A stretch of 5,201 nt of DNA, from assembly GCA_002316345.1 (NCBI GenBank), contig DCDI01000122.1, positions 1-5,201 of the forward strand, written 5' to 3'. The notes beneath the pieces were generated by a model. The model was not told the origin of the DNA. It saw nothing but the letters and a program-made list of their open reading frames with translations, and made no database searches. Below are positions 1 to 3,895 of this stretch, one piece after another. This DNA comes from Phyllobacteriaceae bacterium UBA1059 (lineage in GTDB: Bacteria > Pseudomonadota > Alphaproteobacteria > Rhizobiales > Rhizobiaceae). Position 1 is the stretch's first letter, and each line of letters starts with the position of its first letter. Made by a program: the position numbers and the translations under genes.

Positions 1-507
1 CCATTTCATTCAAACAGAAGGAACCAATGTCGTGTCAGGATAGCGGGCGGCTATGCTGATCAAGGAACCTACCTAGATGCGCGACCCCATGGCTACGTCC
101 CATTATGTCAGCTTTCCGATATCTGTCAGAAGTGCAGCTGATAGCTTTCTGCCAACCCGCACGCGAATGATTGCACTGGAAGCTGCTCAAGAGAAGCTAA
201 CCACTATGATTGATCAGGGCACCTTGCGCTATGCAAACGCCAGACAGGCCTTTCACACACATACGCCTTAAAACAGGTGTTTCGAAAAACAGGCTGCAGG
301 GGCACCGGGAGACAGTAATGGGCCTGGGCGAGCGTCCATAAAGTTGTAGAAGAGCGCAGGTTGAATTCATTTTCGTTAGGCTTCCAATCCTCCTTAAAGT
401 GTTTCGTCCACAAGCCTCTTCTGCCGCCCATTTCCCACCCGAGAAGCTCGCCGACCCTCCCCCGGTTGCTTCCGATCTGCTTCCGGAAGGCTTTCGGCCG
501 AACGCAG
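1..507. other. Gene-poor left flank
   Basis: No convincing gene was found in this stretch on either strand. Frame 1 is open from the window edge to a TGA at 139-141 (46 codons) and frame 2 is open to a TAG at 41-43. Either could be the tail of a gene cut by the edge, but neither is recognisable. A weak 64-codon frame at 77-271 is listed separately. The stretch is followed by a terminator that fits the tRNA fragment at 572-616, so I infer that it is the chromosomal sequence that originally lay downstream of that tRNA gene. Confidence 0.4.
77..271 (+). CDS. Doubtful small hypothetical protein (64 aa)
   Basis: ATG at 77 with a purine-rich AAGGA at 62-66, ten bases upstream, which is on the long side for a ribosome binding site. 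A second in-frame ATG lies at 89. The frame ends with TAA at 269-271. The product is not recognised. It has no membrane segment and no visible motif; its second half (about residues 30-58) is alanine- and glutamine-rich and could form a helix. Frames of this length arise by chance in DNA of this composition, and no neighbour supports it. It may be a real small gene, a gene relic or noise, and I lean toward noise. Confidence 0.18.
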   Translation: MRDPMATSHYVSFPISVRSAADSFLPTRTRMIALEAAQEKLTTMIDQGTLRYANARQAFHTHTP

Positions 508-528
508 AAAGCCGCCCGAAGGCGGCTT
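508..528 (-). terminator. Rho-independent terminator of the tRNA-fMet unit
   Basis: Read on the minus strand, this is a perfect 8-bp stem, AAGCCGCC / GGCGGCTT, closed by the very stable TTCG tetraloop. It is followed by a short T run (the last stem Ts plus position 508) and then CTGCG. It lies about 43 bases beyond the CCA end of the tRNA-fMet fragment on the same strand, where a tRNA terminator is expected. This supports the view that the sequence to its left is the native downstream flank of the tRNA gene. The T run is short, so termination may be partial. Confidence 0.75.
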
Positions 529-571
529 GGATGGTTGTTAGATGGGTATGATCAGCGATGGATGACAGAAG

Positions 572-616
572 TGGTTGCGGGGGCAAGATTTGAACTTGCG
601 ACCTTCAGGTTATGAG
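572..616 (-). pseudogene. tRNA-fMet(CAT) 3' fragment, probable attachment site
   Basis: The minus strand reads as the 3' part of an initiator tRNA. It has an anticodon loop CTCATAA with anticodon CAT, a variable loop ending AGGTC, a perfectly paired T arm (GCAAG, loop TTCAAAT, CTTGC), acceptor strand CCCCGCA, discriminator A and an encoded CCA at 572-574. The A at acceptor position 72 (base 576) is the hallmark of bacterial initiator tRNAs. Identity to the expected tRNA stops at the 5' edge of the anticodon loop. The 5' anticodon strand is CAAA, which does not pair with the CCTG on the 3' side, and no D arm or 5' acceptor strand follows. The gene is therefore not functional. With a tyrosine recombinase gene next door, the simplest reading is the duplicated att core left when an element integrated into a tRNA-fMet gene. 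Confidence 0.85.
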
Positions 617-693
617 TTTGCTGAGGGCGCTTTTCGCCACGGTATCCGGCACTGCGAAGCTGACGCAGATTTCCGCCTAACCCGCTGTTATGG

Positions 694-723
694 TTGACGT
701 ATAGCTTCATCCATCTTACTCTT
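694..723 (+). promoter_or_regulatory. Candidate promoter for the integrase gene
   Basis: TTGACG at 694-699 matches the sigma-70 -35 consensus at five of six positions. With an 18-base spacer, TACTCT at 718-723 is a poor -10 match (T, A and the final T only). It lies about 80 bases upstream of the integrase ATG and within the presumed element. The -35 box is good and the -10 is weak, so this is a candidate only. Confidence 0.3.
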
Positions 724-794
724 TTCTGCGAGAGGAATACCCAGTTTTACGCTCCCTGATGCTTCCGATGTGATTCCGGACATCCCCCTTTGAC

Positions 795-799
795 GGAAG
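795..799 (+). promoter_or_regulatory. Ribosome binding site of the integrase
   Basis: GGAAG at 795-799 ends six bases before the ATG at 806. This is good Shine-Dalgarno placement and supports that start codon. The N-terminal residues MAKITKRSVD are also what this integrase family usually shows. Confidence 0.6.
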
Positions 800-805
800 A
801 AGACC

Positions 806-2011
806 ATGGCGAAGATCACCAAACGTTCCGTCGATGCCGCGGCACCTGCGGACAAGGAGTTCTTCATCTGGGATGACGAGATGAAAGGGTTTGGCCTTCG
901 GGTTTATCCCTCCGGCCGCAAGATGTATCTGGCTCAGTTTCGAACAGGCGGTCGGCTGCGCCGGATCAACATCGGATTGCATGGCGCGGTGACGCCCAAC
1001 CTAGCGCGCACTGAAGCCATGAAGCATCTGTCGCAGGTTCGCTTAGGCGCTGATCCGGCAAGAGATCGTGATCGCCGCAAAGCGTCGCCGACAATGAAGG
1101 AGTTCGGCGAACGCTTTCTTGATGACCATGTCGCGTCCCACTGCAAAGCCTCGACCCATGGAGAATACAAGAGGTCGGTCGAGCTCTTCATCAACCCGAA
1201 GCTTGGATCGCATCGCCTGATCGACATCACGCGCGCTGATGTCGTGGAACTGCATCAGTCGATGAGGGCAACGCCGTATCAGGCCAACCGAACCCTTGGC
1301 GTTCTTTCGATCATGTTCACTGTTGCGCATACGTGGGGCGTCCGTACCGACGGTGTGAACCCGTGCTGGAAGGTGAAGCGATACAAAGAGGTCAAGCGTG
1401 AGCGCTATCTGACACCGGAAGAACTTGCGCGGCTTGGCAAGGTTCTGCGCGAAGCGGATGGTGAGCGTGAAGCGGCATCCTGCATCCAGCTCCTTCTTCT
1501 CACCGGCTGCCGCCTTGGCGAGATCCAGACGCTTAAATGGGACTATGTTGATCTCGACGCCGGGCTTCTGCGTCTACCTGATTCCAAGACCGGCGCCAAA
1601 CTGGTGGCTATCGGCGAAGCAGCCGTGGACGTCTTCAAAGCCATCTCGAAGTGCAAGAACAATCCCTATGTCATCACCGGGACGATCGAAGGTCAGCACC
1701 TCACCGACATGCAGAAGCCTTGGCGGCGATTGCGCAAGCGCGCCAAGCTCGATGGCCTGCGCATCCATGATCTGCGCCATTCCTTCGCGTCGGATGCCCT
1801 GCAGCTCGGCGAGGATCTCACCATGATCGGACGCTTGCTTGGTCACACGCAGGTTCAAACAACAGCCCGCTACGCGCACCTCAAGACAGATCCGATCCGC
1901 GCGGCTGCCAATAAGGTATCGAACGCCATCGCTGAAGCTCTCGCCCTTCCCGTTAAGAGGAGCGAGGCGGACGAGGAAGATGAGGAGGATGCGTCTGAGA
2001 TCGCAGCTTAG
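806..2011 (+). CDS. Tyrosine recombinase / integrase (tRNA-targeting, DUF4102 type)
   Basis: This 401-residue site-specific recombinase catalyses integration and excision of the mobile element by cutting and rejoining DNA through a phosphotyrosine intermediate. Three domains are recognisable: an N-terminal arm-binding domain (DUF4102 family, about residues 1-85), a SAM-like core-binding domain (about 95-185) and a catalytic domain (about 200-370). The full catalytic set is visible: Arg236 in TGCRLGEI, Lys261 in DSKTGAK, His321 and Arg324 in HDLRH, His347 in LLGHTQ and the nucleophile Tyr356 in ARYAHL. The length is normal for phage-P4-like integrases, and nothing suggests a frameshift. The C-terminus ends in an acidic tail (about 387-398, mostly Glu/Asp), which is not part of the catalytic fold. 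The neighbouring tRNA-fMet fragment at 572-616 is its likely target sequence. The family call is certain; the target is inferred from position. Confidence 0.97.
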   Translation: MAKITKRSVDAAAPADKEFFIWDDEMKGFGLRVYPSGRKMYLAQFRTGGRLRRINIGLHGAVTPNLARTEAMKHLSQVRLGADPARDRDRRKASPTMKEFGERFLDDHVASHCKASTHGEYKRSVELFINPKLGSHRLIDITRADVVELHQSMRATPYQANRTLGVLSIMFTVAHTWGVRTDGVNPCWKVKRYKEVKRERYLTPEELARLGKVLREADGEREAASCIQLLLLTGCRLGEIQTLKWDYVDLDAGLLRLPDSKTGAKLVAIGEAAVDVFKAISKCKNNPYVITGTIEGQHLTDMQKPWRRLRKRAKLDGLRIHDLRHSFASDALQLGEDLTMIGRLLGHTQVQTTARYAHLKTDPIRAAANKVSNAIAEALALPVKRSEADEEDEEDASEIAA

Positions 2012-2144
2012 ATCGGCGTTCGGATGTGGTTCGGGAGGATGGCCATGACGTCACTCTCAAGCCGAACAATCCACGAGGTTGCGAGAAGCGTTGTTGGAGA
2101 CGGCGCGGTGTCTGCGCGATCAGCGGCGGCAACAGACCATGTTA

Positions 2145-2184
2145 GCGGCAGCCGCTTGCTATGGATGAGCCGCTTGGCTGCCGC
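2145..2184. repeat. 9-bp perfect inverted repeat
   Basis: GCGGCAGCC at 2145-2153 is the exact reverse complement of GGCTGCCGC at 2176-2184, with a 22-base loop between. The stem is GC-rich and stable. No T run follows on either strand, so it is not a standard terminator. It lies 134 bases after the integrase stop codon. Confidence 0.6.
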
Positions 2185-2244
2185 CTCCCCTCCCCGCAGC
2201 GCGAAGCCAGTATGTCTCGCAGCAACTGCTCTGAAATCTCTGGA

Positions 2245-2291
2245 AAGCCGGTCAAGGCTGGCTGCCCAACCAGCACAGCTCCAACCGGCTT
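2245..2291. repeat. Two-tier nested inverted repeat
   Basis: The outer arms AAGCCGGT (2245-2252) and ACCGGCTT (2284-2291) pair perfectly over 8 bp. Inside them, GCTGG (2257-2261) and CCAGC (2270-2274) form a second perfect 5-bp stem with an 8-base loop. The two stems are separated by small asymmetric internal loops, giving a single extended hairpin of 47 bases. Such a two-level structure is less likely by chance than one simple stem, but no family is recognised. Confidence 0.55.
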
Positions 2292-2387
2292 CTTGGCCAT
2301 CCACTCCGTTCCCGCAAAGTGTCTAGCCAACCCTGACTGACATGGTAATTCGTCCACCGGCGCAGGGCAGAGGGCGGACAAGGATTG

Positions 2388-2411
2388 GGGTTCGGCGCTA
2401 AGGTCGAACCC
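2388..2411. repeat. 7-bp inverted repeat downstream of the 2479-3153 gene
   Basis: GGGTTCG at 2388-2394 pairs with CGAACCC at 2405-2411 across a 10-base loop. It lies about 70 bases past the stop codon of the minus-strand gene and could weakly terminate it, but no T run follows on the minus strand. It could also be a protein-binding palindrome. Confidence 0.45.
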
Positions 2412-2478
2412 GATGGGTGGGGCAGTTACCGTAGCAGTGGAGGCAATGACGTGCGTCGGCTGCAATCATCCCACGGGA

Positions 2479-3153
2479 TCAGGCTTCTGGCGCTGGGTAG
2501 CTAACGTTTGGCGTCAGCTGCTTTCCCAGTCGAACCAGGTCTGCATGAGCCGACTGGATGTGCGGCCATGGAAAGGTGTCCGGCCGTTCATCCCACGCTT
2601 CGCCCCAACGGCCGATCGCGTCCAGCTTACCAGCAACACCTGCCAGCGACATGGCTGGCGTGGTTATCATGGCATCTAGCACGGTCTTGGCATGTGAAAA
2701 TGCCGCCTGCTCGGCCTTCATGGTTGAGAAGTAACCGACCTCGCTGGAAATTGCGTCGAACTCAGCTTGCTTGGCAGCAAGCTCACGTTCCGCTTGCAGT
2801 CGAGTAGCTCCCATATCCGTGCGCTCGCCAATTAATCGATTAAGATCAAACAGGGAGTGCACGTATACGGGCTTGCAGCCAGGTACCGGAACCAACGTGC
2901 CGAAGCTGTCGAACCGTTCTGCGACTTCCACTTCGAGCTTCTGCATCAGCTGGCTTAGCTCCTGCACCAGCAGGTGGGTAGCTGCCCAGTCATGCCAGAG
3001 TGTGATGACAGGATCGTCAGGTCGAAATGAAGAGAGCGGGATAGCAGAAGAAGCGTTTCCCAAAACGCCACCCGTGACGGCCGCGCTGCCGCCTAAAAGC
3101 GCTACGCGACGCGTGACGCAGGCATAGTTCATGCTATGGTCGGAATCAGCCAT
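2479..3153 (-). CDS. Hypothetical protein with Tat-like N-terminus (224 aa)
   Basis: The family is not recognised. I chose the ATG at 3153 because GGAG stands eight bases upstream; a TTG at 3171 and an ATG at 3132 are alternatives. Residues 13-37 resemble a twin-arginine export signal: paired Arg15-Arg16 after a Thr, a Gly/Ala/Val-rich hydrophobic stretch (ALLGGSAAVTGGVLG) and a possible cleavage site after SSA at residue 37. The Tat consensus after the arginines is only loosely met. The rest is mostly helical in character, with an acidic/alanine segment around residues 120-140 and aromatic clusters near 53-56 (WHDW) and 183-197 (Trp and Phe rich). No enzyme motif is visible. The protein may act in the periplasm or at the membrane if the signal is real. 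It is divergent from the XRE regulator gene and may be controlled by it. Confidence 0.75.
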   Translation of the reverse strand: MADSDHSMNYACVTRRVALLGGSAAVTGGVLGNASSAIPLSSFRPDDPVITLWHDWAATHLLVQELSQLMQKLEVEVAERFDSFGTLVPVPGCKPVYVHSLFDLNRLIGERTDMGATRLQAERELAAKQAEFDAISSEVGYFSTMKAEQAAFSHAKTVLDAMITTPAMSLAGVAGKLDAIGRWGEAWDERPDTFPWPHIQSAHADLVRLGKQLTPNVSYPAPEA

Positions 3154-3161
3154 GATCCGAG

Positions 3162-3165
3162 CTCC
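3162..3165 (-). promoter_or_regulatory. Ribosome binding site deciding the start at 3153
   Basis: The minus strand carries GGAG here, eight bases before the ATG at 3153. The upstream TTG at 3171 would place this site inside the coding sequence, so the ATG is preferred. Confidence 0.55.
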
Positions 3166-3194
3166 AATCAAGCTTGGTTGTGGTTAGGTCGGTC

Positions 3195-3282
3195 GAGTGT
3201 TACCGCACTCTGCCGGCCGCCTTAGGGCCCAGAAGCTAGCCTACCCTACGCCTACAGTCAAGATTTTTGGTATTTTGTAGCG
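3195..3282. promoter_or_regulatory. Divergent intergenic region with possible operators
   Basis: The region between the two divergent genes (3154-3289) must hold both promoters. It contains a hairpin GAGTG (3195-3199) / CACTC (3206-3210) with a 6-base loop. It also contains a wider dyad, CTACA (3252-3256) / TGTAG (3276-3280), whose right arm ends ten bases before the ATG of the XRE gene. The sequence between is AT-rich (TTTTTGGTATTTT). Small XRE proteins commonly repress their own promoter through such dyads; here that is inferred from position only. No clear -35/-10 pair was found. Confidence 0.3.
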
Positions 3283-3289
3283 ATTTTCG

Positions 3290-3526
3290 ATGACGCCTGT
3301 TCAATGTAGAATGGCGAGAGCAGCTTTGAGATTGGGGGTTCGTGAACTGGCCAATCTCGCTGATGTTTCGACAAACACCGTAACTCGCTTTGAGGCTGGC
3401 GAAGCTTTGAAGTCGTCGACAGTTTCTCATCTACAATCTGTGCTTGAGAAGTCCGGCATCGAATTTATCCCCGAGAACGGCGGTGGACCGGGAGTTCGCC
3501 TCGCACGACCGATGAAAAATTCGTGA
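3290..3526 (+). CDS. Small XRE-family HTH transcriptional regulator (78 aa)
   Basis: This is a single-domain helix-turn-helix DNA-binding protein of the Xre/Cro type. Residues 3-16 form the first helix (PVQCRMARAALRLG), 17-26 the second (VRELANLADV), and 27-37 the turn and recognition helix (STNTVTRFEAG). The C-terminal segment at residues 57-71 (GIEFIPENGGGPGVR, then L) is a well-known conserved tail of very small alphaproteobacterial XRE proteins. There is no sensor or dimerisation domain, and the length is normal for this group. The ATG at 3290 lies at the edge of the conserved N-terminus (MTPVQCR), which supports it, but no clear Shine-Dalgarno precedes it, so translation may be weak or leaderless. 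It is divergent from the exported-protein gene. Probable role: local repressor of its own and the neighbouring promoter. Confidence 0.9.
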   Translation: MTPVQCRMARAALRLGVRELANLADVSTNTVTRFEAGEALKSSTVSHLQSVLEKSGIEFIPENGGGPGVRLARPMKNS

Positions 3527-3878
3527 TCGAAACTCTTATCCTAGCAGTAAGCCAGGTAAAGAACTGCGTCGTTTTAGTCTGCTGATTGATGATTAGGGCT
3601 CATCGCATACGATTAAGTCAGCATAGTTGTTCGAATCTCATGCGGTCCGCCATCAAAATCTAGGTTAGGCTGGCGTAGCTATGGTGCCCGTGGCGTAAGA
3701 TCGACGTTCTCCACGTCGCTTGCCTGCGGTGTGCGCCACCGTCCAGTCACGCCCGAAACGCATTGATCGAAATTGTTGCGGGGATCGAGTCGGACCTGCC
3801 TCAGGCGAGAATGCCAATCATCTGCGACAAGCCGATCGCTCTCTACCTCGAACCATCGTCACCTTCGTATCAACCGCG
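3527..3878. other. Gene-poor region between regulator and ATPase
   Basis: There is no convincing gene in these 352 bases. The first part is AT-richer than the ATPase (27/60 GC at 3541-3600). A tRNA-3'-end-like stretch at 3629-3652 is listed separately. A perfect 6-bp hairpin, CGACGT (3702-3707) / ACGTCG (3713-3718), lies further on without a T run. From about 3679 to 3861 both strands are open in codon-aligned frames. The minus frame includes VESDRLVADDWHSRLRQ and the plus frame includes ALIEIVAGIESDLPQ. Neither has a good start, and one must shadow the other. This may be a gene relic. Confidence 0.4.
3629..3652 (+). other. tRNA-Ser-like 3' end, possible att remnant
   Basis: The stretch reads G, T-loop TTCGAAT, then CTCAT, GCGGTCC, discriminator G and CCA. 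The spacing is exactly that of a tRNA 3' end (5-base T-stem strand, 7-base acceptor strand, position 73, CCA). A 3' end TCC-G-CCA is typical of bacterial tRNA-Ser. The matching 5' T-stem strand is absent: AGTTG does not pair with CTCAT beyond its two end pairs. So only a fragment would remain. Many elements leave such fragments at their ends. The match is short and could be chance. Confidence 0.3.
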
Positions 3879-3895
3879 TCAGGCGCTGCTGACGC
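3876..3895 (-). terminator. Hairpin over the ATPase stop codon
   Basis: GCGTCAG (3876-3882) and CTGACGC (3889-3895) form a perfect 7-bp stem with a 6-base loop that spans the TGA stop at 3879-3881 of the minus-strand ATPase gene. It may slow or protect the 3' end of the transcript. No T run follows on the minus strand, so it is not a classical terminator. Confidence 0.3.

Larger units (their letters stand above)
2012..2478. other. Gene-free, hairpin-rich stretch after the integrase
   Basis: No convincing gene lies in these 467 bases. Open frames on both strands overlap each other and look like shadows. One short minus-strand frame starting with ATG at 2300 reads MAKKPVGAVLVGQP and goes on to look protein-like for about 35 residues. 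It ends soon after and its GGAG is too close to the ATG, so I do not call it. The stretch stands out for three inverted repeats with perfect arms of 7 to 9 bp (2145-2184, 2245-2291, 2388-2411), listed separately. It could hold the integrase terminator, integrase arm-binding sites, a structured RNA or decayed genes. Confidence 0.5.

Noticed and set aside
197..586. Minus-strand frame of 129 codons in the left flank
   Set aside because: It starts within the tRNA fragment region and runs through the terminator stem. Its composition looks non-coding and there is no ribosome binding site.
361..615. Plus-strand 84-codon frame ending in GARFELATFRL
   Set aside because: Its end is the antisense reading of the tRNA-fMet fragment and its middle crosses the terminator hairpin. 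Peptides of this kind are a familiar artefact of tRNA sequences.
2024..2326. Plus-strand 100-codon frame after the integrase
   Set aside because: Ser/Ala/Arg-rich composition typical of a shadow frame. It overlaps other open frames on the opposite strand, and no motif was recognised.
2142..2465. Minus-strand 107-codon frame, with a protein-like part from the ATG at 2300
   Set aside because: Only about 35 residues look protein-like, GGAG is too close to the ATG, and the frame runs through two inverted repeats. It is mentioned under the gene-free stretch only.
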